A stretch of 64,000 nt of DNA, taken from contig CM049309.1 of assembly GCA_026874595.1 (NCBI GenBank), forward strand, positions 50,258,079 through 50,322,078, given 5' to 3'. A program made the position numbers and the translations under genes. The notes under the pieces are model-generated. The model made no database searches, was not told the origin of the DNA, and saw only the letters and a list, made by a program, of their open reading frames with translations. Positions 38,348-49,697 of this stretch are shown piece by piece (positions within the stretch are counted from its first letter, which is position 1; every line of letters begins with the position of its first letter). This DNA comes from Sipunculus nudus (Eukaryota > Annelida > Sipuncula > Golfingiida > Sipunculidae).

Positions 38348-38778
38348 GTAGGTATGAGTTTAGTGAAGAGAACAATGTTGGCCGTTCAAATGTAATGGCT
38401 AAGTTTTGCTTCAAAGCAAATAACACAAACATGGGTGTTTTAGTGGTAAGGACTTTACGGAATAATTAATATTTTGTAAGCATGCGGATGTGAAATGTAA
38501 ACAGGCGTTTCATAGAAATATCACAACTGATAATAAAGTTTGAGAGTTAAGGTCTTCCCACAGTGCCAAAACAGAAGAGGTTCGTCTTGAGTAGAAACGA
38601 CACCTGGCGGAAGGGTGCGTTTCATCTAGCCTGAATGCAGAGCGATAACAAGAAAAGAAGTGTAGGCCTGCAATGTCCTCCAGCGAAACAAACGTGGATT
38701 GTGTTTTTTTCTCAGAGACGGACAAGGTGGAGAGACCAGGAACCTCGGATTATTGAATAACCCTCGCAGTTTGTGTGT

Positions 38779-39312
38779 TAGAGCCTGGCTCCGCCGCCAT
38801 TTGGCCCCGCCGCATGCAAGCCGAGTGAAGATTGATCCGAGCCGAGTTTATCAGGAGGCGCCCGCCAATATTTCATTAAGCCGAAGTGAGCCGATTTTTT
38901 GCAACTTAGTTTGGCTTTGGAAAAAGTTGTAACAAAAAGTTAATTTAAAAAAAATCAAAAATGCCCGATCAATTTTTCAGGTTTTGTTATCTTTTTTTTG
39001 TCGCTGACAGGAAACGGTCTGATTGTTTGAGTATGAACGTTTTGGCTTGTGAAACCACCAGTATAAACTATACTCGATATTTGATCAAAAACTAGTTAAA
39101 TGTTAAACGGATGCAATATGTCACACATAATATAGATAACTTGTTTAATTCAAACGGGTACTTCGCAACATCGTCCAATGAATAGGCTTTCAGGTCGGTT
39201 TAAGCCAGCCAACATTTTCCAGCCGAGTCGAGCCATGAAACTCGGCTTACTACATAAGTCAGCCGTCTTTCTGTCCCAGCCAGCCAATTCGCGTGGCTAA
39301 TTCCGGGCTCTA
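38779..39312. mobile_element. Non-autonomous hAT-like element with TAGAGCCYGG ends
   Basis: TAGAGCCTGG at the left is inverted at the right as CCGGGCTCTA (9 of 10 match). The flanks TTGTGTGT and GTGTGTGT agree at 7 of 8 bases, which fits an 8-bp duplication but is weakened by the simple-repeat context. Near both ends are GAGCCGAGT-type words. It has no transposase frame. The end pattern fits hAT (YARNG). Confidence 0.7.
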
Positions 39313-40265
39313 GTGTGTGTGCGTTTGTGTGTATGAGGATGTGTGTGTATCAGATCTGGGTGACGAAGGGCGGACTACACCTCGATATAATAACGCAAAA
39401 ACAATAAGCAATATATCTGTGGAAAAGTGACAGGGACTGACGAGGTCGTTTGTTTTTACTTTAAAGCAACCGTGACAGGCCATCCTTTATTAAATTGTCT
39501 GGACTCCAGGCGAGACCCAAACAGGCGAGACAAAAATCTTTCTCCTTGTTCGGCCGCACCAGTATGTTTCCTCCAGACGTGTGTCCTACCAAGGGGAATT
39601 AGGTGCCACTGGGAATTCTAATCAAGATTTAAGGTTTCTTGAGAGTGCTCTGTCCATCTTACCTCTGCCCAAGGCACAGAAAAAACAGTCTGCATTTTAG
39701 GAAGACTCTTTTCCAGTCCTACCGTAGATTAATACAATCACAACTCAAATGCCTAATTTCTGTAACACGAGGGAGAGTGCACACTTAACAAGTAAGACTA
39801 AACAATGCCTAGTATTTCGGCGCTGGTGAAGACATACTGAAAAGGTTTATATACTTAATATATGATCTTGATCTTTAGCTTGCATTTGGTAAAAAGGATG
39901 TGCTTACTTTCATTACAACTATTTCTTATCACATTAAGACAATTATTTTCCGTAACAAATAAATATTCCATTAATTAATTAAGCTCTCCATAAAGCTCTT
40001 ACTGCCATTTAGGAAATTATGCAAGAAGCAGACCTTTGGATGTCGGTTAGCGCACCCTTTGATTACCATACAAATAACATTGACGAGATTAATGAAAGAG
40101 ATTTTATTGATCAGTATGCCCATGCATATTCCTTGAAAAACATAATATACCAAAAAATGTAAAGGTTGGGTTTATAATCCTGTATCATCCCGTGATAGTC
40201 TTCACTTTACTCTTTGTCTCCCCGATTTATGGGTCAATTCGTAATTGATGCCCCCGGCGGGAAAC
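39313..40265. other. Unassigned stretch
   Basis: A GT-rich start (to about 39350) followed by AT-rich DNA with no recognised feature. Confidence 0.4.
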
Positions 40266-40269
40266 CTAT

Positions 40270-40495
40270 ACACTTACACCCTACGCAGAGGCAATAAGGT
40301 TATCCATTCTACATTTTGCATGCCGCACATGTATGACCGGTACTAATTCCACTTCAGGTTGAGAGGGCTCACCCTCGTGGTTAAGAATTTGGAAAAGAAT
40401 CTTTGCGTGGAACGCGATCTGAAAGAGACTCGAACCCACATCCTTGCTGTAGAGCGTCCTTATCAATTTACCGTCACGCTCCAGCTGGTAATGCT
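40270..40495 (-). mobile_element. Probable tRNA-derived SINE of a second family
   Basis: On the minus strand, ATTGATAAGGACGCTCTAC is followed in tRNA spacing by a clean box B, GGGTTCGAGTCTC (about 40425-40438). The head resembles a tRNA D-arm and anticodon region. The tail does not match the SINEs at 12645 and 49406, so it is a separate family or a lone tRNA-like relic. Edges are approximate and box A is weak. Confidence 0.5.
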
Positions 40496-41249
40496 TGCAA
40501 GGAAACCTTACGGATGAACGCTACCATACGTGCTTAAAATCTATAATCTCCACGACGCGTCTTGATATTTTTCATGCTCTGTGCCACCCGACTAGATTCA
40601 TGGCCTATGGGATAAATGTGCCAACACGAACTCGTAGCATGCTACTAAACTTAAAGGGCAACAGTCTTCATGGAATTGCCTTCATGGAAGACTAAGTTTG
40701 AATGCATCACCACTTTCTCGGGTTACCGTCATAAATGGCGCGCTGGGAATAAAAAGAACAGAGGATCCAAGAGAGTTCTGGGAACGTGAATGTCACCAGT
40801 ATGACCAAAAAAGGATGGAGGGACTTAGGAAAGCACTCACACCGAATAACAGCACCGCGGGCATCTGCACTATTTTTCGGATAAAAAATGCGTCACCTTC
40901 ATGTTTCATCCTGCTGGTACAAATGTCCCCGTGCCACCTGCATTGCATGTATCCAAGACGATTAAATGAGAACGGTAAATAATTTAAAAGAAAAGCCTTT
41001 AAATAATGCATGGGATTTCGGGGTTCTCACAATATTTACATTTTCTCCCCAGTGTCTGTTGCCAAAACGCATCAAATTTATGTATATGGATGGGCGGAGT
41101 TATAGGGGGCTCTTTTTACCTAAATTGAGAAATAGTACAATAAGTGCTTATTAATGGGAAAAAAACTGAACCGGATTTTGAATGATGACCCATTTTAAAC
41201 TACATCGGTTTGCGTCATTGCAGCCTAATTTCCAAAATGTTAATACACA

Positions 41250-41347
41250 ATGTAAGGGGGACGCTCTTCTTCCTCCCCCATTCTGCTCCCCCCCCCCCTT
41301 ACCCCCCCCCCCCCCTTCCTACTTTAAAATGCTGTATCCGCCCTGGT
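41250..41347 (-). repeat. Half of a GGCGGATAC-type element with C runs
   Basis: In reverse complement it begins CCAGGGCGGATACAGCATTT and then enters two G-rich runs (C-rich on the plus strand, about 41287-41315). It resembles the CAGGGGCGGATCC family at its tip but the other end is missing. The proline-rich frames here are artefacts of the C runs. Confidence 0.6.
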
Positions 41348-41356
41348 ACGGTAAAG

Positions 41357-41568
41357 TTAAAGGGGCCGAATTACTTATCTGACCTTGATAAACTAAAGGT
41401 AAACCCTTGGAGCTCATATAAAATAGGCAAAAAATTTACAAACAAGTTCATACATCCTTCACGAAGGCGTATAACCCTTAGATTACCCTTAGATCATTAA
41501 TATATACACAGGGGAAGCCAGAAATCATATAGATACATTTCAAAAGGTAGGTGAATGTGCACCTTTAA
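41357..41568. mobile_element. TTAA-flanked element, short copy (family G/F)
   Basis: Bounded by TTAA at 41357-41360 and 41565-41568. The right end, in reverse complement, is TTAAAGGTGCACATTCACCT; the left is TTAAAGGGGCCGAATTACTT. The right half matches the 27942 and 61915 copies; the left half (AACTAAAGGTAA, CCTTGGAGCT, ATAAAA) matches family F at 58649. This copy therefore links the two families. Confidence 0.7.
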
Positions 41569-44500
41569 GACAGAGGGAAAGTTTTTATAAAAACATCTAT
41601 TCCATTCAACATGTTTGCGGCATATTAGGTTATGATTGATCAGTCATGTTTTAGACTATAGTTAACTAAACGCAGAAGGAGCCGTTTTCTTTTGTCAAAC
41701 AGATAACTTCCAATTTTCAAATCTGATTACTTCAAGTTCTCCTTAAAATACTACGAAATAAGGTTGGATGGTATTGTTTTTTTTTATGAAAGATCTTTAT
41801 GCCGTCAGTGACGTGTTGTGAAAATAAGAGATATATAAGCTCTTGGTGTAACGACAAATAAGAACGGAAGATTCTACAGGTGGCAACATCCCTTTATCCC
41901 AATATTTCTGCTCGTGAAAACCCTTAAATTCACCAAATAAGCAGTGATGTAATAAGGGCCACTGCCTCATGACTGTGATGCCATAATTGAAACGTCTTAA
42001 GTTATTCTACACAATCCCTGTCTCTTCATCTTGCAGATATAGCGCTGACCACCTGTTGCTAAGTTAAAAAGAATAGAGAAATGGACGAAGAAGAACGCAG
42101 CGAGGGGATAGAGAACACTGTATAAATGTACAATGAGAGACTTACCTGGACAAGGCTGTGATAGAATTCAACCTGTTGAGCTAAAATTCCCGACAACGCG
42201 GCTGTATCATGTAGCTGAGGCGACCATGCCTAGCACTGCGTGTAATTACGCTGTACCTCTCAGAGTGTATACCATAGGAGAGACCCCGTACAAGGTTACC
42301 AGTGTTCCGAGGAAAATATGCAACAAATTTCCCCGGCTACCTGGAGACCTACAGGAAACCACGCGGAGATGCCCTGCCGCCAAGTCTTTGGCTACATCTC
42401 TGCAACTAGGCATCGGGCACGGCAGACATTTCACAATCCGTCGGTGACCTGCTAATTACCCACATCTCTCTCACACGACCACCAGTGTCTGCCCGGCGTT
42501 GCCAACACTCGTCCTTTTTGTCATTTATAGGTTTTTGTACCAATAATGAGAAAGGACAGAGCGTGCTTAAATATCACTAGACTTGTTTGTGTCTTTTAAA
42601 GCTGAACTGTATTGAGCTGCATGTCAGATGTAATACTCCTGGTCGCTTGCTGTCCCATAACGACCTAAAGTTCAGCGTGTTTCCATGAACACGGCCCATC
42701 AAATGGCAGTAATCTCTGGCTTTTGAACAACCCATGAACCAATTAAACCCGATGAATTGTGAAAAAAATGTCCCTGTTACGCCTGTTTGTCTCTTATGCC
42801 CTTCTTTGTTGTATAATTTAATTATTTCTCTGTAATGCTGGTTGACATATTAAGTTATTTATTACCGTTTGTTCTACTCAGTATTGCTGTAATATGTCTT
42901 TACGTTCCCCTATTATGTCTGATAGCCGTAGACATGTTCCTCGATGCTTAAGACAATTATGGGTATTTATCGGTTTACCACCAACAGGGATTATAAAGGT
43001 AGCCCCTGCGAGTCAAGTTTATAAGAATATTGATTCTTGAACTCCATGAAGAAAGAATAATCCCAAGACCAATTTGTTTCACCTTTTATATCATCTTTAT
43101 TTTATATAATTGATATTTTACTAATTATTTAATTAGAGGCTATCACTTAAGCAAAATTTGAAAGCTCTAGGTCAATATTAATGTTTTACGTTCCCGTTCC
43201 TCACCTATTCAATGTCACCTTCTTACACCATAAAACATATTTACTTTATTTTGGATTTTTGAAAATGTAGGTTGGATACAGGAAGTATAGACCGCAGCTA
43301 TTAGGGTGAAAATAAGGTACAGGATGCCGATTTTTAGTTGTTTTTTTTTCATAGTTTTATATATTATCAATGTTGTGAACAAGACTTCACGCCATGGCAC
43401 AAAGGAACAAAGATGTTGGTTATTTCGACCTTTGTCATTATGCCGCATAATTAGGCTGTATTTCCTCAAAAGACCTTACTCTTCACATGTAAATGTTGAC
43501 ATGCTTCATGTAGGCATCCTGCAGTACTGATATAAATAAGTAATCCAGTTCTTGTTGATATATTAAGTCCTTTATTCTTGGCTTGCTTTATACATGACAT
43601 GACAGTTAGGGAATCTGTGTAGGACCCATTCAAACAGCCCAAGCTTCCCCCTCAGCCACTGATCAACCAATCAGTGCACAGCTGGTCTGTCATTGGTCAG
43701 TTGCTGAGAGAGGCTGGCTAGGCTGATCTGGTCAGTTCCCAAATTGTGTGTTTCTTCTCCGTATCAAACTTTTTAATTACTCATTAACTAATTAGGATAT
43801 CCCACTCAAATTTATGACATAACAATGAACACACCTAGAGACACCTTATAGTATAGAAATGAATTCATCTTATATAGAACTTAATAACAAATTCATAGTA
43901 ATTTAACAGAATCTCTGTCCCAATTAATCTAAAAATCATTTGTTTACCCCAAATTCTGATAATTAACCTGATTGTAAATTTCTGATATTTAGAGGTATAA
44001 TAAAAGAGATGAACTTTAGAATCATGTTTATATGAATGTTTTCTGATCTCTGAGTGCAAAGATATTAACTACTAAACATTTACCAGAAACACACAAATGC
44101 AATGCTAATACCTAGTATACACTGGACTCAGGCACTGAGCTACGGACACCTGACATCTTCCAGGGCATTAGCTATACTACACACATCTTATCAAGTTCAT
44201 TTCTAGTTCTTGTTTATTACAAGTCTGTCCATTAAGCTTAGCCCATTTATGTAATGGCCGAATCATGCAACAGCTACACATATATACAGGGTATAAACGG
44301 GCAGATGAAATACCAGTAGATACTTTATAGCAGGGCGTCACTTTATTTTCATCTGAAGGATCAGGGTGCAAGCCTAGGGGCTAATCAACCTGCAAGAATA
44401 TGTCATAATGCTTTATTGTTAAGGAGTACCTATAAATTCAGTCTTCCCTGTGGATAAAAATAGCCTCTTCAGTTTTAATTTTAGGTGAAATCTGTGCATG

Positions 44501-44905
44501 AATATTCATTCATCACCATTCAGAAGACAGCGCGACCTACCGGTAATTGGAGTAACCTTTAACAGAAATACACACGAATGCTGTGACTTAAGTTGACTTT
44601 ACTGTTTTCGGATCCACCACGTGTATGGCTTAACATATATTTGCATTTGGAATGACGGCGTATCAGTTTTTTTATATTATTTTAAATTTATATCAAAGTT
44701 TATATTAAACAGGTTTATGTCAAGAAGGAAGCATTCGGACATATTTTAGGAGGACAAATGACGCAAAACAGAGATTACAATCGACTTTTTACGGATGTAT
44801 GATACAGGGTATCATTCAAAATACACAGCGGTATAATTTTCTTATTTCGTGATATTTTTACTTTTGGAGTTTCACTGTAGCCAATCTCCTGTTTGTAATT
44901 GTTTG
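41569..44905. other. Unassigned stretch
   Basis: The 104-codon frame at 42133-42447 lies in less AT-rich DNA than its surroundings but matches no family I know and has an overlapping frame on the other strand. No repeat ends were recognised. An inverted CCAAT-like pair (AACCAATCAG...CATTGGTCAG) lies near 43666-43701. Confidence 0.35.
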
Positions 44906-44907
44906 TT

Positions 44908-45301
44908 ATCCCCTCGCAACAAAGTTGCGAACGGGATATAGTAACGCCTCCGTTCGTGCGTCCGTCCGTCCGTCCGTCCGAAATTGGCTTGTGGATCGAT
45001 TTTAAGCGAAACCGTTTAACCAAAACCTTTCATCTTGCAAATATGGCTCACCCACCTATGGATGAAAAACCCTACTGATTTTGAGGTTACTATCACACGG
45101 CCCATTTCTTGGAAAAGCTTGTGGGCTCATGTAAAGCCCAACACATGTCAATGTTCCCTTGCTCATATGGCTCACCCACCCATGGACGAAGAACCCTATT
45201 TAGTTTGAGGTCACAGGAGCAAAGGTCAAAGCCAGTGAGCTGCCCTCCTCATTTTCACACTGTTAATACACCCATTCTAATTATGCCCCATGCGAGGGGA
45301 T
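44908..45301 (+). mobile_element. Family B element: hairpin plus GTCC tract, inverted ends
   Basis: The 11-base end ATCCCCTCGCA at 44908 is exactly inverted at 45291-45301 (TGCGAGGGGAT). Overlapping the left end is a hairpin TCGCAACAAAGTTGCGA (44914-44930), then a GTCCGTCC tract near 44960, then phrases on ATATGGCTCACCCACC (twice, near 45041 and 45167) and AAAGGTCAAAG. It is 394 bp with no coding frame. The plan (hairpin, GTCC tract, internal repeats) is the same as in families A and C. Confidence 0.7.
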
Positions 45302-45770
45302 GCTCCGCTTATGCTTAAGAATGTGCTAACATTAGGTAATGTGTTTGGTTTCTTCCTTTTCAAAGGCACGTTATGCCACGTATATTGGAAGAGTGATCAG
45401 ATGAGTTCAGTATATTGACTGCAAGTGAGATTTCGTGGGGTTGGTGTCACATGCACAAATGAACCGTTATGTTTTTTTTTACTTCATTCAGGGGTTATTT
45501 TTATATTTCCTGAGCAAGTATCATCTGCATGCATAGACACCTCGTGACAGATGTTGTGAAGCATATCGCTCATATCTAAATCAAACTGCATTTTTTATTC
45601 ATTTTATCCATTTTAATTTATGCTTCTTTGTCATCACCGTATTGTATTCAGATTCACATTTTCAAGGATATGTTTTGTCTGCGTGAGCTTACAGTATATG
45701 TAGTATATTATCATTTATTGTTCTCTTTAGAGTGACCACCAGTGATTAATACTGATTAGGCAAAAAAAAT

Positions 45771-46054
45771 AAAAGGTAAGGTTTCAGGCACAGCCCGCGT
45801 CAATTTTAACCGCCCGCATTATAAAAAAAATATATTGATTTTTTATCTTTATCTTTCAAGAAGATAAAAAAAAACACAATTTTGATTAGATTTCCTTTAT
45901 GTAGTACTCTTGCCTGTTAGCAAAACAATTCTGTTATTTTTATCCTTATCCCTGGTCATATGACATTTTATCAAAACATACAATAAAAAGGTAACAAAAA
46001 ATCGCCCGCCCGCACTGGTTTATGAAAAAAAAGTACCCGAGAACCATACCTTTT
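45771..46054. mobile_element. Miniature inverted-repeat element family H, copy 2
   Basis: The left end AAAAGGTAAGGTTTCAGGCAC and the inverted right end (CCCGAGAACCATACCTTTT) match the 34656 copy. It shares CAATTTTAACCGCCCGCATT, TCTTTCAAGAAGATAAAA and ATCGCCCGCCCG in the same order. Confidence 0.85.
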
Positions 46055-46359
46055 TTATCTTATAATGCGTTACATTGGCAGTTGTTTGACAGTAGAGTGA
46101 GATGACAATTCAATTTCTTTCTAAAGTTTCCTAACACATCTTTGGAGGGAATAATCGGTACAGAGCAATGAGTTTCTTAACATTCAAAGTCCGTTAAATC
46201 CAGTAATACCAGTCCTGAGAATCACCTCATTTGTACGTTAATTAGTCAGTGTTTGTTAATGGAGAGTTTTATATACTGTGTAGTATAATGATTTGCACAC
46301 TGAAACCTATATCTCCCGGAACGTATCAGAGATGTTACATGCCGGTGTATTGATTTCAG

Positions 46360-46640
46360 ATTGCCTGGGATAATCTAAAATCGATTTCCATTTACTCCCT
46401 TGTGGTTTTAGATTACCCCCTCGAAACGTTTTTTTTTTTTTTATATATATGACAATTCCAGTTTTTATTAAGGTCTCATATTAGATTGAACCTTAGATTG
46501 TATTTTACGGGGTTATTTTCGTAAATCACAGAGGGGGTAATCTGAAAATTATAGGGATGATCTGAATTTACATTTAGTCTTCCCTTGGGGTATTAGAAAT
46601 CGATTTCAGATTACCATGGGATAACCTAGAATTTGGGATA
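46360..46640. repeat. Unclassified inverted and direct repeat cluster
   Basis: GATTACCCCCTC at 46411-46422 is exactly inverted at 46531-46542. Words such as AAATCGATTTC occur on both sides (near 46379 and 46599), and GGGATAA-type words recur. It may be a decayed palindromic element. Confidence 0.5.
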
Positions 46641-47129
46641 ACCTTAAGTCTTTACACTGAGCGACCTCTTGCGTGCACATTCTCTTGAATCATCGATTAA
46701 GAACTGAGGTCAAGTTAATGACAGGACGTCCTATTAACAGTTATGAAGGAATATGAGAAAGATTGGATTTGAAGGACATCAGTAGTTCGGTCTATAGTTC
46801 ATGTTCGTGAAAATGACAGAAGCAGGGGCTTAGAAACGATTTTCAGATGTGCCGCGGGATGGGGTTTGGCTGCGGTCAAACGCCTGTGGGCACAAGGTGC
46901 ACATGTATATATGTATATGTTTGTGTGAGAGAGTCGCGATTGAAATCCATTTATGAATTTTCTTTTAACATTATTTATATAAAGATTTTTTTAAACAAGA
47001 GAAACGGTAGACAGTACAAATTAAAGAATCGATTATTAAAATAAACTTAAAAATCATTTTTTTCCGGATCATGATTCATTATCTCCAGTTTCTTAGTTTT
47101 CTCCGTTAACAAATGTAATCCCCGCGATT

Positions 47130-47132
<3 letters not shown>

Positions 47133-47202
<70 letters not shown>
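47133..47202. repeat. (TA)n microsatellite
   Basis: TA tract of about 70 bases. Confidence 0.95.
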
Positions 47203-47203
<1 letters not shown>

Positions 47204-47447
47204 GAGAGCTACTCTTAATTAGCTTCGATCATTCGGCTCCCCCTTACACATGGCAGACGGTGAACTTCGCCTAAATGCAACTTCGTTTGTAATGGAACCT
47301 AATATAAACATATCACGTAAGCGTGATGAACACAAATTTTGTGATGAAGATAAAAAAAAAATCAGATTCTGTAACATTAGGCAGCGTGAAATGTCTAGGG
47401 GAATGAATAAAGAAGTCAGTGGTTTTTTGTTAACAAATAACTATAAT

Positions 47448-47453
47448 TTATTC
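47448..47453 (-). promoter_or_regulatory. Polyadenylation signal AATAAA of the minus-strand LTR
   Basis: AATAAA on the minus strand lies at the same relative place as AATAAA at 51832 in the other LTR. It marks the end of the R region. Confidence 0.65.
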
Positions 47454-47816
47454 TTAAAACAACCCTAACAATACAATACACTAAATCGATACAATTATAC
47501 AGTAAAACAGCGGTGTCACAACAAATCAATACAATCACAGAGAAAATAGTGTATGTGCACAGTACCTGGATACCAACACCATCACAACGATAAGTCCTTT
47601 AAATGTTAACTCTCGGAGAAAGACAGTCCAGTGGAAAGTTCTTGCAACAACCCAGAAAGTAAACTGCAGTCCATTGCAAATGCATAAAATCCAGGAGAAA
47701 GTCTTTGAAAATCTAAAATTGCCGCATCAGTCGGATAAGGTCTTAGAATCTGACCCACGCTTCTGCGTCCGCTGGAATCTTCTCTGATGTTCTCCCTGGT
47801 TCTAAAAAAAATAGCC

Positions 47817-47826
47817 CTTTATATAC
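47817..47826 (-). promoter_or_regulatory. TATA box of the minus-strand LTR
   Basis: GGTATATAAAG on the minus strand, about 370 bases before the AATAAA signal, as expected for a U3 promoter. Confidence 0.6.
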
Positions 47827-48166
47827 CTTCACACCTCAAGCCGAAAATTTTCCACTTCTCGAACAGTCTATAAGATCTTGCACAACACAGTCTACACGCG
47901 TTTCAGGAATTCTCCAGCAAAACAGCGCTGTGTATCTCAACATACCAGGCTCATCACGTGACCCACGACCAAGCGTGAAAACACAAGGCTAAACATGACA
48001 ACGAGAGTTCAACCAGTACGTATTAAACATAGAATGTAATACGCGGCCAGACATGAGTGCCACAACAGGAGTTACGTCCGTGTCACATAATAAAAAGAGC
48101 ACCTGTAACACGTTTAATTTCAACAAATTTGCTTGACAAAAGCCTCTTGCAAATAAGCCGCTTTGT

Positions 48167-48242
48167 CTGTATATATGTATGTATATATATATTTATATAT
48201 ATATATATATATATATACAATATATATATATATATATATATA
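48167..48242. repeat. TA-rich microsatellite
   Basis: Two TA tracts separated by CAATATAT, with GTATGTATAT words to the left. Confidence 0.9.
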
Positions 48243-49187
48243 ATGAAAATGTTAAGTAATGAAACATGATGTATAAAGGTGACGGATATTTTCATGTCTT
48301 GAAATTCCTTTTTTTCACTTTTATTTGCAGATATTTCAGTACCTGGAATTTTTATCATTAATATGCCAGGCAATGATGCAAAACCGGAAAGTCGTGAGTA
48401 ATTGGGAGTGTGTGTGGGGGGGGGGGGGCAGCATGGCCCTCTGCAGCACCACCACTGGCTATGCCCATTAGTAGAATATAACCTATCTCGAGGAGAAGCC
48501 AGCCAGGATACCTCGGGACTATATAGTACAGTTGGTTAAGATGCAGGAACAATGATGAAATGATGGAACAATGGACCGCTTCATCCCCAGCCTCACCCTC
48601 CGCATCATCTCGCATCTCCTGGACAATGATTACGGCAAAGTGTAGAAAACTAATAAGGGTAATTATGTTATGTTGCTATGGATACAATGTCGGCGTGATC
48701 CTTCTAGGGTTTCACGTTGCACCTGACGGCCGGGTAGTGACTCTCACCCGTAGGCTAAGACGCAGGTGTTTAATGAGATTTCAGAATAATGGGGAAGTAA
48801 TTAATTTCTAATATAGTACAGTGTTTTCCGTTTATGTTTTTTCCTTCGGACACGAATTCGCAATATCGCATGGAATTGGCAGACGTAACTACGGACCACT
48901 TTAAACATATTACGCTCATGGTTATTGATAACTCAAGGTCTACGTGCTGGCATTATGTCAACTCGGTTTCTCCACAAATGAATTTTTTGCACCGAAGTTG
49001 TAGTTATGGGGGTTGTTGAACCGCAAACCTTGATCTAAATCTATAGATTTCCGCGATTAGGTAACAATAGGCATTAAGTACTTAACACGAACGCGGTATC
49101 TCAAATCGCTGTGTCAATACTGGGATTATTTAAAACTGGGTTTAATCAGCTCATTCCCATGCCAAAGACGAACAGAGATTAGAGAGG
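48243..49187. other. Unassigned stretch with a G run
   Basis: A G homopolymer of about 14 lies near 48416. Frames at 48358-48811 have no recognisable domain. Confidence 0.4.
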
Positions 49188-49330
49188 CTCTATTCCGATA
49201 TCTGGCCTCTTTTAACTAAATACACTCCTCTGAACGTTAAATTATGAAAATGGGCCAGAAAACGCCGATCTGACGGTACACTGGCTGTTCATTTTGTTTA
49301 TTTCTTTTTTACCTACAATTCATTAGAATA
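49188..49330 (+). repeat. Dispersed repeat family F, partial copy
   Basis: GGCTCTATTCCGATATCTGG, GGGCCAGAAAACG and TGTTCATTTTGTTTATTTC correspond to phrases at 22815-22930. The right half of the family is missing. Confidence 0.55.
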
Positions 49331-49405
49331 AACAAGTAATCTCATAAATTCTACAGATAAAATATGTGAATAGCTAGCTTTAATAGTTAAAACCACAACA
49401 TAAAA

Positions 49406-49697
49406 CCGCCTTCTGTGGTTCAGAGATAGAGCACAGGACTCAAAGCCGGTAGGTCGTGAGTTTAAATTTCGGTGAGGTTTTCACGGTCGGCCCCAATCCA
49501 GGGTGGGAAGTGTATGCCCCACAGCCATATATCACTCACATACGGGTGCGTCTTTGGGGGGGGGGGTTCCTAGATGTTATGACCCAGCAGTGGGGTGAAC
49601 AACACACCCAGGACCCGCGGTAGACACAAGGCCTGGCTGACACCAGGATACAAATCTAATATGATTATGAAGCGAGTGCTACCACACTGTCACATAT
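49406..49697 (+). mobile_element. tRNA-derived SINE, copy 2
   Basis: It shares the head of the 12645 copy: TGTGGTTCAGAGATAGAGC, CACAGGACTCAAAGCCGG and a degraded box B (GAGTTTAAATT, near 49458). The tail has GCTGACACCAGGATACAAA and ends ACACTGTCACA. A G run of about 12 sits near 49555. Box B has lost the TTCGA core, so this copy is probably not transcribed by Pol III. Confidence 0.75.

Larger units (their letters stand above)
37690..38620 (+). repeat. Dispersed repeat family E, interrupted copy
   Basis: The left part (to GTAGGTAT at 37772-37779) and right part (from GTAGGTAT at 38348) match consecutive parts of the 21100 copy: CTGACACCCACAATGCACCG before the break, and GTGAAGAG, GTAAGCATGCGGATGTG and GGCGGAAGGGTG after it. 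The GTAGGTAT word, single in the 21.1-kb copy, is present on both sides here. Confidence 0.75.
47288..48110 (-). mobile_element. Solo LTR, copy 2, minus strand
   Basis: On the minus strand it begins TGTTACAGGTGCTC (from 48110) and ends GGTTCCATTACA (at 47288), giving TG...CA ends. CGTT flanks both sides (47284-47287 and 48111-48114), a 4-bp target duplication. It shares ordered blocks with the plus-strand LTR at 51076: the start, TTGAACTCTCG, a TATA box, TGGTATCCAG, the stretch around AATAAATTATA, TGACTTCTTTATT, CGCTGCC, a T run, and a block around TTACGTGAT. No gag, pol or primer-binding site lies next to it. Recombination between two LTRs is the usual way solo LTRs form. The 72-codon frame at 47250 is antisense LTR sequence and is not a gene. 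Confidence 0.85.

Noticed and set aside
41182-41500. Proline-rich open frames
   Set aside because: Produced by C runs of a repeat end at 41250-41347.
43550-44400. A third LTR in reverse (TTTATT near 43570)
   Set aside because: A possible antisense AATAAA is present but no TG..CA ends, TATA box spacing or match to the two LTRs was found.
47250-47468. 72-codon frame with a charged, protein-like sequence
   Set aside because: Most of it is the antisense of the U5/R part of the minus-strand LTR, as shown by the match to 51832-51962.
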